DNA from: Planctomycetaceae bacterium
Lineage (GTDB): Bacteria; Planctomycetota; Planctomycetia; Pirellulales; Pirellulaceae
DNA length: 64,000 nucleotides
Reading direction: 5' to 3'
Assembly: GCA_002726245.1 (NCBI GenBank)
Contig: PBSM01000024.1
Span: 22,182-86,181, forward strand
In this document: positions 8,271 through 17,420 of the stretch, one piece after another
Position numbering within the stretch: the first letter of the stretch is position 1
How the letters are laid out: each line of letters opens with the position of its first letter
The notes under the pieces: generated by a model
The model's database searches: none
What the model was told of the DNA's origin: nothing
The model's input: the letters and a program-made list of their open reading frames with translations, nothing else
Program-made: the position numbers and the translations under genes

Positions 8271-10154
8271 ATGGACTCGAAGGCAATAGATCCGAAACGC
8301 ATAGCCAACGCCTACGAAAAGGCTCGGCTCGATCTGCTCGAACAACGGGACGGCAACGGTCACTGGGTTGGCGAGCTTTCCACGTCAGCTCTATCGACGG
8401 CGACCGCCGTCAGCGCGCTGGCGCTGGTTGAACGCCACGGCGAGATGGACGCCAAGTCAGGCCGCTATCAAAACGAGTTGCTTGAAACCGAGCTGAGCGA
8501 GCTGATTGTTGGCGGCATCGAGTGGCTCGCGGACCATCAGAACGAAGATGGCGGTTGGGGTGACACGGACAAGAGCTATTCGAACATTTCGACGACGATG
8601 CTCGCGGTTGCGGCGTTCCATTTGACGGGTGTGCCGTGCAAGCACGCGGATTTGTTGGAGCGAGCCGAAGCCTATATCGAGCGGCAAGGTGGAATCCAAG
8701 GTCTCAAGAAGCGATACGGCAAAGACAAGACGTTTGCAGTTCCGATCCTTGCCAACTGTGCGATGGCGGGAATTGTGCCGTGGAAGGCTGTCTCCCCCCT
8801 GCCCTTCGAGCTGGCATGCTTTCCGCAAAGCTTCTATCGCTTCCTACGCATGCCGGTCGTCAGCTACGCAATCCCCGCACTCGTCGCAATTGGCCAGGCT
8901 CGCTACTTCCATCAGCCACCACTGAACCCGATCACGCGCTTTGCTCGGAAGCTGACTGTCTCGAAGAGCCTGGACGTTTTGCATCAAATGCAGCCGGAAA
9001 GCGGCGGGTATCTCGAGGCAATTCCACTCACGAGCTTTGTGTTGATGAGTCTCGCTTCGACCGGCCGAGTCGATCATCCGGTGGCGCAGAAGGCGTTCGA
9101 TTTCCTGCTATCGACGATCCGTCCCGATGGAAGTTGGCCGATCGATACGAATCTCGCCACGTGGAATACGACTCTATCGCTGAATGCGTTGGCCGGTGCG
9201 GGCGAAGACATCGCCGAGCGAGCGAGCCTCGACTGGTTGCTCGATTGCCAGCATCGCGAAGTCCATTCGTTCACCGGAGCCGAGCCGGGAGGCTGGGGCT
9301 GGAGCGATCTGAGCGGGGCCGTACCAGACTCAGACGACACGCCGAGTGCATTACTGACCCTCGCCGAGTGGATTCGCTCGCCATCGTGCAGTGAGGCCGA
9401 TCAAGCTCGCATTAAGGACGCCGCGCTTGCAGGTGTGGGTTGGCTGTTGGACCTACAGAACGGCAACGGCGGTTGGCCGACGTTCTGTCGAGGTTGGGGG
9501 AAGCTGCCTTTCGATCGAAGCGGCTCTGACTTAACGGCCCACGCACTTCGGGCACTGCATGCTTGGCGAGACGCTTTCGACGACGACGAGTTCGTGTCAC
9601 GTTATGACAGTGCGTTCGAAAAGGGACAGCAGTACTTGCTTCGAACCCAACGTTGCGACGGCAGTTGGCTGCCACTTTGGTTCGGCAACCAAGATGTTCC
9701 CGAAGAAGAAAACCCTGTCTATGGCACGGCAAAAGTTCTGATGGCTTACCGCGATCTAGGGATGCTCGAAACGAACGAAGCGCAACGGGGTTTAGAGTGG
9801 CTGCGGTCGAATCAAAATCGAGACGACGGCTGGGGTGGAGGAGCTTCAGTCGAGAAACGGACTGGCAACGGCATCGTGAGTAGCGTCGAGGAAACTGCGT
9901 TGGCGGTCGAGACTTTGCTTGGAGCCGACGCTGAATCACTACAACCCACAGTAACGAAAGGACTTCGGTGGCTGGTCGAAACCGTCGAGCGAGGTGGACA
10001 CACCGAGACCTCGCCTATTGGTTTTTACTTCGCCAAGCTGTGGTATCATGAGAAGCTCTACCCCCTGATCTTCACGGTCTCGGCGCTAGGTCGAGCCGTG
10101 ACACGCCTGCCAGTCAAATCTGAAGGAACTGACGCCGCCCACCTGAGTTGCTAA
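8271..10154 (+). CDS. shc: Squalene-hopene cyclase family terpene cyclase
   Basis: The 627-residue protein is a class II terpene cyclase. The protonating Asp motif is seen as DSDDT at about residues 353-357. Several QW-type repeats stabilise the double alpha-barrel (QNEDGGWGD, RPDGSWPID, QNGNGGWPTF, QRCDGSWLPLW, QNRDDGWGGG). The family cyclises squalene to hopene or diplopterol at the membrane, and the length is normal. The Asp motif is DSDD where the common version is DVDD. It heads a plus-strand run containing a polyprenyl synthase fusion. Squalene-making genes (hpnCDE) are not in the window, so the substrate is an inference from the family. Confidence 0.85.
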   Translation: MDSKAIDPKRIANAYEKARLDLLEQRDGNGHWVGELSTSALSTATAVSALALVERHGEMDAKSGRYQNELLETELSELIVGGIEWLADHQNEDGGWGDTDKSYSNISTTMLAVAAFHLTGVPCKHADLLERAEAYIERQGGIQGLKKRYGKDKTFAVPILANCAMAGIVPWKAVSPLPFELACFPQSFYRFLRMPVVSYAIPALVAIGQARYFHQPPLNPITRFARKLTVSKSLDVLHQMQPESGGYLEAIPLTSFVLMSLASTGRVDHPVAQKAFDFLLSTIRPDGSWPIDTNLATWNTTLSLNALAGAGEDIAERASLDWLLDCQHREVHSFTGAEPGGWGWSDLSGAVPDSDDTPSALLTLAEWIRSPSCSEADQARIKDAALAGVGWLLDLQNGNGGWPTFCRGWGKLPFDRSGSDLTAHALRALHAWRDAFDDDEFVSRYDSAFEKGQQYLLRTQRCDGSWLPLWFGNQDVPEEENPVYGTAKVLMAYRDLGMLETNEAQRGLEWLRSNQNRDDGWGGGASVEKRTGNGIVSSVEETALAVETLLGADAESLQPTVTKGLRWLVETVERGGHTETSPIGFYFAKLWYHEKLYPLIFTVSALGRAVTRLPVKSEGTDAAHLSC

Positions 10155-10157
10155 CGC

Positions 10158-10278
10158 AAAGTAGCCCTCACACTCCGTGTGAGGAAAGCGGCAGCGGGAA
10201 GTACGATGAATCGCGATTCAACGATGTTTTACAACCCAAGTCGATCGTACTCCCGCATACCTCACGCGGAGCGTGAGG
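10158..10278. repeat. CACGCGGAGCGTG-family element with altered right end
   Basis: The left end is canonical (AAAGTAGCCCTCACACTCC). The right end diverges: the usual GGCTACTTT is replaced, giving a 14-base perfect stem with a GGA loop (CGCATACCTCACGC / GCGTGAGGTATGCG, about 10255-10285) that contains the possible ATG at 10280 of the next gene. Confidence 0.7.
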
Positions 10279-10279
10279 T

Positions 10280-12181
10280 ATGCGATTCTTGCTTGTAGGA
10301 GAAGAAAGAGGATTCATCTTGGCCACTGCACCACCGACGATACAACTGGAAGATGGGCCCGCGCCGGTCGCGAGTGAACCGAAACGCAGATCCCGCCGTC
10401 GAAAGACGGCTCACCTGAAGCTGGTCCCCGAGACGCGAGAGCTGCGTAATAGTATGCGCGCGAAGTGCGCGGTGATCACCGCCAAGCTCGACAAGTCGCT
10501 GCCGTTGTCCAAAGACGACATGGAAAGAATCGCTCGCGGCCTGCTTGACGAGTTGGGGATGGCCGAGGGATACGTCGGCTGGACGATGGTGGTGCTGGCG
10601 TCTGAATTCTACCGCGATCAGATCGCGGCGATTCCGCCGGAACGACGTCTCTTCCTGCTTCCGCACTGCCTGAAGCATGCCGAAGGTTGCCCGGCCGATT
10701 ACGACGAGTTTGGGCTCGCGTGCAAGGAATGCGGAGCGTGCAGTATCGCGGATTTCCGCGGCATTGCCGACGAGATGGGATACAAAGTCCTGGTCGCGGA
10801 AGGATCGCCGATCGTTCTGAAGATCATTGTCAGCGGCTACGTCGATGCGATCGTCGGCGTTGCGTGTTTGAACGTGCTGGAAAAGGCAATCGACAAGTTG
10901 CTGCTCGCCGGCATTCCGTGCATGGCCGTGCCGTTGCTGTCGAGCGACTGCCGCAACACATCGGTCGATGAAGACTGGGTGAGCGAGATGGTCAGCCTGC
11001 AACAAGCGGAAGCGGCACCTCAAACCCGCAGCTACGTCCATCTGATGCGCGCCGCCTCGCAGATGTTCGAGCCTGACGAGCTGGATCGCCTCGCACCACG
11101 AGCGCGTGGCGGCAAACGCTTGGCTGAAGTCAACGGACAAGGAGTCGCCAGGCTCGACCCACTGGCCGGCACTGAAGCGATCGTCTACGACTTTCTCGCC
11201 AAAGGCGGCAAGCATTCGCGCCCCTTCATCACACTTGCGGTCTACGACGCGTTAACCGGTGGCAAGGGAACGCAGCCCGACGGAGCGGAACACATCGCCG
11301 CCTTCCCGGATGCCATTCGCCGCGCCGCAATGTCGATCGAGACCTTCCACAAAGCGTCGCTCGTTCACGACGATATTGAAGATGACGATGCGTTTCGTTA
11401 CGGCGAAGAGACGATTCACCGAAAGTATGGCGTCCCAACCGCGATCAACGTGGGCGACTACATGATCGGCTTGGGCTATCGTCTTGTCAGTCGCGAAACG
11501 AAAGAACTCGGCTCGGACGTTGTTGCCGGTATTCTGAACAACCTCGCCGAAGCTCACATGAAGTTGTCCGAGGGTCAAGGCTGTGAGTTGTTGTGGCGCG
11601 ACGCGAAAGACAAGCGACTCAAACCGCTTGATGCGTTGAAGATCTACGCCTTGAAAACGTCTCCGGCTTTCGAAGCGGCTTTGTACTCGGGCGTTCGCGC
11701 CGCAGGCCCTGCCGACGACTATGTCGAACCGATTCGACTCTTTGCCCGCAACATGGGAGTCGCCTTCCAGATCCTCAACGACCTGAAAGACTGGCAAGGT
11801 GACAGTGACAACAAGATGTCGGTCGGTTGCGATACGCTCGGTGGTCGGCCCACATTACTCTGGGCGTTGGCACTTGAAGGCTTGCCGGATGCGGAGCGCG
11901 AAGAACTGCTGTCGTTGGTGAGCGACGAGGCAGCCAGCGCCGACTATCGCGTCACACGCGTCCACCAACTCTACGAACAAGCGGACGTCTTCGAGCAGGC
12001 TCATCGCTTGGTCGATAAGCATCAGCAACGGGCCGAGTCGATTGCCGACGAGATCGAACCGGAAGAGCTGCGGCGACTGTTCTATTACTTGATCGACACG
12101 GTTTTGGAACGGCCAACAGAACCAACGCCTCTGGAGGTTCTCTCGCAGCCGGTCACGCAGTTGTCGGTTGGGTCAATGTAG
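10280..12181 (+). CDS. DUF116 domain fused to polyprenyl (geranylgeranyl-type) diphosphate synthase
   Basis: A two-domain protein of 633 residues if ATG 10280 is used. The first ~280 residues show a DUF116-like domain with clustered cysteines (LPHCLKHAEGC, ACKECGACS, SSDCRN) that could bind metal or an Fe-S cluster. The second part is an isoprenyl diphosphate synthase with a first Asp-rich motif in LVHDDIEDDD and a second motif reduced to NDLKDW. Such synthases condense isopentenyl diphosphate onto allylic diphosphates. The start is uncertain: ATG 10280 lies inside a repeat hairpin, while an in-frame TTG at 10319 has a better purine-rich upstream site (AAGAAAGAGGA). The stop codon overlaps the next repeat. 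It follows the cyclase gene and probably shares its pathway. Confidence 0.8.
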   Translation: MRFLLVGEERGFILATAPPTIQLEDGPAPVASEPKRRSRRRKTAHLKLVPETRELRNSMRAKCAVITAKLDKSLPLSKDDMERIARGLLDELGMAEGYVGWTMVVLASEFYRDQIAAIPPERRLFLLPHCLKHAEGCPADYDEFGLACKECGACSIADFRGIADEMGYKVLVAEGSPIVLKIIVSGYVDAIVGVACLNVLEKAIDKLLLAGIPCMAVPLLSSDCRNTSVDEDWVSEMVSLQQAEAAPQTRSYVHLMRAASQMFEPDELDRLAPRARGGKRLAEVNGQGVARLDPLAGTEAIVYDFLAKGGKHSRPFITLAVYDALTGGKGTQPDGAEHIAAFPDAIRRAAMSIETFHKASLVHDDIEDDDAFRYGEETIHRKYGVPTAINVGDYMIGLGYRLVSRETKELGSDVVAGILNNLAEAHMKLSEGQGCELLWRDAKDKRLKPLDALKIYALKTSPAFEAALYSGVRAAGPADDYVEPIRLFARNMGVAFQILNDLKDWQGDSDNKMSVGCDTLGGRPTLLWALALEGLPDAEREELLSLVSDEAASADYRVTRVHQLYEQADVFEQAHRLVDKHQQRAESIADEIEPEELRRLFYYLIDTVLERPTEPTPLEVLSQPVTQLSVGSM

Positions 12182-12305
12182 CCCTCACGATCCGCGTGAG
12201 GAAAAGCGGAACTACTTGTGAACTTGACCGGCGGTTCAAGCGTGTCTAGCAAATCAAGGTTGATCGCCGCACCGCTTACATCACGCGGAGCGTGAGGGCT
12301 ACTTT
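12177..12305. repeat. CACGCGGAGCGTG-family element, full copy
   Basis: The left end TGTAGCCCTCACGATCC contains the TAG stop codon of the DUF116-synthase gene (12179-12181). The right end is canonical, GCGTGAGGGCTACTTT, and ends 11 bases before the next ATG. Confidence 0.8.
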
Positions 12306-12316
12306 AAGGACGAGAC

Positions 12317-12871
12317 ATGATGGTCACCCCTTCGCGACGCGCCACACCCGAACTGATTGCTTTGAGCGAGTTGTTCTACTCAACGCTCGACGAGCTTGGC
12401 GACTTTCAGGAAATTAACGAAAGCGAGTTACCCGTAACGCCTCGCAATCTCTTGTGGCATGACGGGCACATGACCGTCACCGTCGAGGCTCATCACAACT
12501 CATCCGTTGACGTCCGCGTCCTCGACACGCACACTACACCGACCCACTACTCTCACCGCATCCTATTGACGCGGCAATCGGACGATCGCGTCGTTCAGTT
12601 CGGCATTGTTCGCCTCAACTCGACTTTCCTCGGTGAGGACGTTCGCGCGGAGATCGAAGGCCAGCAAACGCCACTCGGCCGGATTCTGATTGAGCACAAC
12701 GTACTTCGCCACGTGCGTCCTCTTTCTTTGTGGCGAATCGAACCGGGCCCGGATCTCGTCGAAGCGTTCGGATTAGAAAATCCAGAAACTTGTTACGGCC
12801 GCACCGCGTTGATCTACTGCAACGGTCTGCCGGCCGTTGAATTGCTCGAAATCGTCACGCCGGTTGAGTAG
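12317..12871 (+). CDS. Chorismate-lyase-like protein
   Basis: The 184-residue protein resembles UbiC/DUF98-type chorismate pyruvate-lyases. It has a central beta-rich region, the segment EIEGQQTPLGRILIEHNV, and a terminal CYGRTALIYCNGLPAVELLEIV that matches the family's R-x(n)-E pattern. These enzymes release pyruvate from chorismate to give 4- or 3-hydroxybenzoate; the related UTRA fold only binds ligands. ATG 12317 is preceded by AAGGACGAG. Its position between a polyprenyl synthase and a halogenase-like flavoprotein suggests an aromatic-isoprenoid product, but that is inference. A ligand-binding role is the main alternative. Confidence 0.5.
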   Translation: MMVTPSRRATPELIALSELFYSTLDELGDFQEINESELPVTPRNLLWHDGHMTVTVEAHHNSSVDVRVLDTHTTPTHYSHRILLTRQSDDRVVQFGIVRLNSTFLGEDVRAEIEGQQTPLGRILIEHNVLRHVRPLSLWRIEPGPDLVEAFGLENPETCYGRTALIYCNGLPAVELLEIVTPVE

Positions 12872-12875
12872 CGTC

Positions 12876-12934
12876 GTTGGAGTCCCGCCTTCAGGCGGCT
12901 CGATCAGAAGACCGCCTAAAGGCGGGACTCCAAC
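12876..12934. repeat. Palindromic element, GTTGGAGTCCCG family
   Basis: A near-perfect hairpin: GTTGGAGTCCCGCCTTCAGG pairs with CCTAAAGGCGGGACTCCAAC around a loop of about 17 bases. A longer copy is at 63081 and a half copy at 15184. Confidence 0.8.
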
Positions 12935-13005
12935 GCCGCGTTTGGCTTGCTCCCGGCCGCCGGATAGAATAGACGTGTCTCGTTTCCTGACCTGGAGTTG
13001 CATAC

Positions 13006-13780
13006 ATGCCTCCCCGTTTCCCGGCATGGATCCGTTTATCGAAGGCAAAGGTGGCAGGACTTTCATGCTCGCTTCATCATGACGATGAGCGAAAGGCTAC
13101 TAGAGCAACTTCGGCCGCACTATGTCGTTGACATCGAAGAGTATATTTATCTGACACGTGACGTGACCGGCGAGCAGGCGGTAGTCAGGCCAGACGTTGC
13201 CGTTTCGCAGGCGGATGGGAACTGGGGGTCGCCGGAGACAACGGCTGCTGCGACCCTAGAACCCGTTCTGCTCACGGTTCCGATGCAAGAGCGATTCGAG
13301 CAACACTACATTGCGATACGGCGAAGGAAACGCCAGCAGGTTGTCACGATTATCGAATTGCTTTCTCCTTGGAACAAAGCAGCCGACGGTTACGACAAGT
13401 ATTTGCTCAAACGCGATAGCATCTTTGGATCGCGCGTTCACTTGCTCGAACTAGATCTGCTTCGTGGTGGCAAGCGTCTTCCGACGGTCGAACCGTTGCC
13501 TGTGGCCGATTACTACTCGTTCCTGTGCCGAACCGAGAGATTGCCGCACGTCGAAGTCTTGGCGTGGCCAATGCGGCAAGCGCTGCCGGCGGTTCGCGTG
13601 CCACTGACGAATGGTGACTCAGACGCGGCGCTCGATCTTCAAGACGTCTTCACGACCGTCTACGATCGCGGCGGATACGATTACGCCCTCGATTACGATC
13701 TCGGTGAGTTATCGCCTTCGGTGACCGACGACGAAGCTGCCTGGATTCAACGCGTACTACAAGAACGCGGTGCTGGCTGA
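13006..13780 (+). pseudogene. DUF4058 family protein, two frameshifts near the 5' end
   Basis: From about 13050 to 13780 one frame encodes a normal DUF4058 body (QRWQDFHARFI, then VVDIEEYIYLTRD, IELLSPWNK and a C-terminal DYDLGELSP). The family's opening PFPGMDPFIE is present at 13014-13043 but in a different frame, and the only good ATG (13006) is in a third frame. One missing base after ATGCC and one missing base near 13044 would restore a single protein beginning MPSPFPGMDP. The function of DUF4058 is unknown. It is either a recently broken gene or an assembly error. Confidence 0.75.
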
Positions 13781-13954
13781 CCTCTCGTGACACAGCTTTC
13801 CTAGCCCGGTACAATGTGGTCAGACGATTCGCAGCGCGCCCGCGTTGCATCTCATAGTCGTTGTTCGCCCCGCGAACAAAACGATTGGTTTGCGGAACTA
13901 CGACATTGAAGATCGTCCCACACCGAACTTGCTCGCCCAGCCGAGATCAACTCG

Positions 13955-15202
13955 ATGAAAGATCTGTACGATTGCGTCGTCATTGGAGGTGGTCCCGGGG
14001 GGTGCACGACGGCAGCGTTGCTGGCGGAAGCTCGTTGCTCGACGTTGTTGATCGAACGCGAGAAGGTGCCGCGATTTCATGTCGGCGAGTCGTTGATGCC
14101 GGAGACGTATTGGGTGTTCGAGCGTCTGGGCGTGTTGGAGAAGATGAAGCAAAGCAGCTTCATCAAGAAGCTCAGCGTTGCATTCGTCAGCCACAGCGGA
14201 GCCGAATCGAATCCGTTTTTTTTCAAAGAGCATGATCCGCGAGAGTGCAGCCAGACCTGGCAGGTTGAACGTGGCGAGTTCGACAAGATGCTGTTCGACA
14301 ATGCAGCGGAGAAGGGCGCGGATTGTGTCGATGAAACGCGCGTGCTCGATGTGCTCTTCGAGGGTGATCGCGCGGTTGGAGTCAAGCTGCAGTTGGCCGA
14401 CGGCTCATCGAGCGAAGTTGGTTGCAAAGTCGTTGTCGATGCAACTGGGCAACAAGCTCTACTGGCGAATCGCCTGGGCTTGAAAGTCGATTACCCCGAT
14501 CTGCAGAAAGTCGCGATCTGGGGTTACTACCACAATGCCCGTCGCGATCCAGGCGAACATGGCGGCGCAACGATCATCATGCACACCAGCGGGAAGAAGT
14601 CTTGGTTCTGGTACATCCCGCTGCGAGAAGACATCACCAGCATCGGAGTCGTTGGCGAACGCGATTATCTAGTGCAAGGCCGCGGTGCGCCCGAAGAGAT
14701 CTTTGAAGACGAGCTCGTGAAGTGCCCTGCCCTTGTTGATCGTTTGATGAACGCCGAGCTAACCAGCGAGTTTCGGGTCGCCAAGGAGTTCTCGTACAAA
14801 ACAACGAAGCGCGCCGGCGATGGCTGGGTGCTGGTTGGAGATGCTTGGGGCTTCATCGATCCGATCTATTCATCAGGCGTCTACTTCGCCCTCAAGTCCG
14901 GTGAGCACGCTGCCGATGCAATCGTGGCAGGCTTACGAATGGGCGACACGTCGGCCGCACAGCTCGGCGGCTGGCTCGACGACTTCCACGGCGGAACCAA
15001 ACTGATTCGCAAACTCGTCGATGCTTACTACACCAACGAATTCAGCTTCGGCCGCTTCATGAAGGCTCATCCCGAACACCGCGGCAAGCTCACCGATCTC
15101 CTCATCGGCCGCATCTTCCACGACGACGCGGGCAAGATCTTCGACGACATGGAGCCGGCACTTGCGGAAGCGAAACAAGCCGCGTTGGAGTCCCGGCTTT
15201 AA
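13955..15202 (+). CDS. FAD-dependent halogenase/geranylgeranyl-reductase-like oxidoreductase
   Basis: The 415-residue flavoprotein has an N-terminal Rossmann GGGPGG (residues 11-16), the GESLMPET segment, a WFWYIP sequence that matches the WxWxIP signature of flavin-dependent halogenases, and GDAWGFIDPIYSSGVYFAL near the FAD ribityl site. It could halogenate an aromatic ring or act as a reductase, since the two families share this fold. The last residues (LESRL and stop) are encoded by a half copy of the GTTGGAGTCCCG repeat, so the natural C-terminus may have been replaced. It lies downstream of the cyclase, synthase and chorismate-lyase-like genes on the same strand. Confidence 0.75.
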   Translation: MKDLYDCVVIGGGPGGCTTAALLAEARCSTLLIEREKVPRFHVGESLMPETYWVFERLGVLEKMKQSSFIKKLSVAFVSHSGAESNPFFFKEHDPRECSQTWQVERGEFDKMLFDNAAEKGADCVDETRVLDVLFEGDRAVGVKLQLADGSSSEVGCKVVVDATGQQALLANRLGLKVDYPDLQKVAIWGYYHNARRDPGEHGGATIIMHTSGKKSWFWYIPLREDITSIGVVGERDYLVQGRGAPEEIFEDELVKCPALVDRLMNAELTSEFRVAKEFSYKTTKRAGDGWVLVGDAWGFIDPIYSSGVYFALKSGEHAADAIVAGLRMGDTSAAQLGGWLDDFHGGTKLIRKLVDAYYTNEFSFGRFMKAHPEHRGKLTDLLIGRIFHDDAGKIFDDMEPALAEAKQAALESRL

Positions 15203-15208
15203 CCGGTC
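15184..15208. repeat. Half copy of the GTTGGAGTCCCG element
   Basis: GTTGGAGTCCCGGCTTTAAC followed by CGGTC. It contains the TAA stop of the flavoprotein gene. The opposite arm is not seen. Confidence 0.6.
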
Positions 15209-15559
15209 TTGAGCGCGACCTAGCCAGCCTTGAGCGCGAACCGTGACAGATCGTTGCCCACGGATGGCAAAGCCGCTCCGAGGACGAAGAGACAGTCAGT
15301 AGTTCCAAGTTTGGCAACCACGACGGGGAGCACGACCCCTTCCACGCCGACCCTGCAGCGCTCGATCTGTGCGTTATCAGTGCTAGCCCCGGATTATTCA
15401 CGTGGAGCGGAACGAGGTTGCACAACGTGTTGACGGAACAGCGCACACGCATCAAATCGTCCTTTGCCTTGGGGCAGTGAACGATCTGCGACGTGTGGCG
15501 TACTCAATAAGTGGCTCGTCGAAGAACAGCTTCGTGTGTTAGAACAAAAAAAACTTCGC

Positions 15560-17010
15560 ATGAAAGAACAAGAGGGTGATCCACGGCGGAGCCACGGATC
15601 AAGCATAGCGAGAGACGAGAATCAGAAAGGAAGCAATGTCACGGAAACGAGCAAGGACGCGGGCGGGTTGTTGGCAGGGTTGGCGAATCTATTTGAGCCA
15701 CAGAACATCGCCGGCTTCTTGGAAGAGGACGAACCGGATTACGAGTTGATCGGCGCGGGCACGGGTACCATCACCGTCGATGTTTGGATCGATGAGCTGG
15801 ACTCCTTGCAAGATGCTCATTCGCGGCAAATCATCAAGCGGGCCAAGAAGTTGCGATGTACGTTCGATGCAGTCGACTTCTCGCCCGAAGGCGACGTCTC
15901 GGCGAACTGCCGCGTGCCGGAGGGAGTCTATGAGGTGTTTCTCTCACTGGACTTCACGGGTTTCGGCTTCGGTGGTGGATGTACCTGTGCCCGGTCTCAC
16001 GATGAGGAACCGTGCGAGCACACCTATCGCCTGGCAAGGTATCTGGTAGCGGAACTGACCGACCGCTCATCGCCGCTGCGATCCCAAATCGCCGGTGGGT
16101 ACGCTGTCGAGTCGCAGCCTGACGCCATTGCTTACACACCTGCGATTCTCGAAGAACTCGATCACTTCATCAGCACGCGCCCGGACCCACAAGACGACGA
16201 CTACGATAGCGATGAATCGGAAGCTACCCGTCTGGCGTGGAGACTCGACGCGAACCACAACGGCCTGCAGCTCGTCCCTCTCAAGCAACGACCCAAAAAG
16301 CGAGGCGGCGGTTGGACCAAAGGCCAGCGTGTTGCCTTGGACACGCTGCGAAACTCGCCGGAGCTGATCAACTCGCCCGCGGATCAGAAGGTCGTCGCGG
16401 CGATGCGGACGCAGGCGAGCTACGGTTACTCCTATCAAACCAAGCTCGTTTTCGACATCGTCGAAGCCATCGACGCGCTCGTCGGACACGATCAGGTGTT
16501 CGTGGATGATGAAACCGTCGAGGTGAGACGTTTTTCGTTTGGCATCCGGGTTGTTGAAGAAAGCGGGAGAGTGTGTTTGACGATTGCATTCCCAGTGGAA
16601 CCGAACGAAGGTTTACGGCTGTCACTTTATGGGCACGGAATCGTCGCTCGCAGCGATTCGCGGCCGGTCGTGTGGGTGTGCCGCTGCGATCACGCGCAAA
16701 GCGAATTGGCAAGAACGCTCGTCGATCACATGCCGTACCCCCGCGAGCGGCTCGACGATTTAAGGCAACGCTTGCTGAAGATCCGCGAGACAACTCCCGT
16801 CGAGTTGCCGCCATCGCTCGCCGGGCCGATCGTTCCAGCCGACACGACGCCAGTGGCGTTGCTACGATCGCGGAGGCAAGGACATTTGGAATGTGGGATG
16901 GCGTGAAGGACGCAAAAGGGCGCATGTTCCTGCCCGGCGAAGGGGCTTTGCTCTACGGCGACACGCGCGACGACAAGCCGATTCAATGCCGGCGCGACGC
17001 CCACGAGGAA
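15560..17010 (+). pseudogene. SWIM-domain/SNF2 helicase N-terminal remnant
   Basis: The first frame (to 16906) encodes a SWIM zinc-finger pattern CTCARSHDEEPCEH and then a region like the SNF2-associated N-terminal domain (ALVGHDQVFVDDETVEV, GPIVPADTTPVALLR). Near 16880 the frame changes: the expected continuation, DAKGRMFLPGEGALLYGD, is in the +1-related frame at about 16900-16980. The ATPase/helicase domains that normally follow are absent. The open frame begins at 15464, but the true start is unclear (ATG 15560 is one option). A decayed gene is the best reading. Intact homologues would be nucleic-acid-translocating ATPases. Confidence 0.65.
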
Positions 17011-17039
17011 GTCACGAAGGCGCGGATGAAGCACAAGGC

Positions 17040-17420
17040 GAATCTGTTGAATTACTCGGACTGCCTGATCTCGTCCAGTCAAAGAAGACGCAACGCGACA
17101 AGGACTGGCCGATGTTGGCGCGGCTGCTGGAAACCGACTACCTGACGCATCGCGAGAATACAACTGAATCACAGATTCTCTTATGGCTGAACGAACTGCG
17201 AAGCCCGCAGTTCCTTGTCGAAGCTGCCGGGCTATTTGCGGAGGAAGCTGAGCGATCCGCTGCTGATCGGCCCTTGCTGCGGGATGCGATCAGTGGTGAT
17301 GAGGAAGCTTTGCGCCGCGGCCTGCTGCTCGAAGAGCTTGCAGAACGCGACGCCGACCGTGGGTATTGGGCTCCGCTTCGCGCAGAATTGGAACGCTGCG
17401 AAGGTCCAAACGTAGCGGTT
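17040..17420 (+). pseudogene. C-terminal remnant of a second gene (KKTQRDKDW protein)
   Basis: A third frame encodes LPDLVQSKKTQRDKDWPMLA followed by a helical, acidic region (LLWLNELRSPQF, DEEALRRGLLLEELAERDAD). The KKTQRDKDWPM pattern is typical of the C-terminal part of small nucleotidyltransferase-like proteins, as far as I remember. No start or N-terminal domain precedes it; instead it follows directly on the SNF2 remnant, so two broken genes have been joined at roughly 17010-17050. The frame runs on past 17419 into the opposite-strand TRAP gene. Confidence 0.5.
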
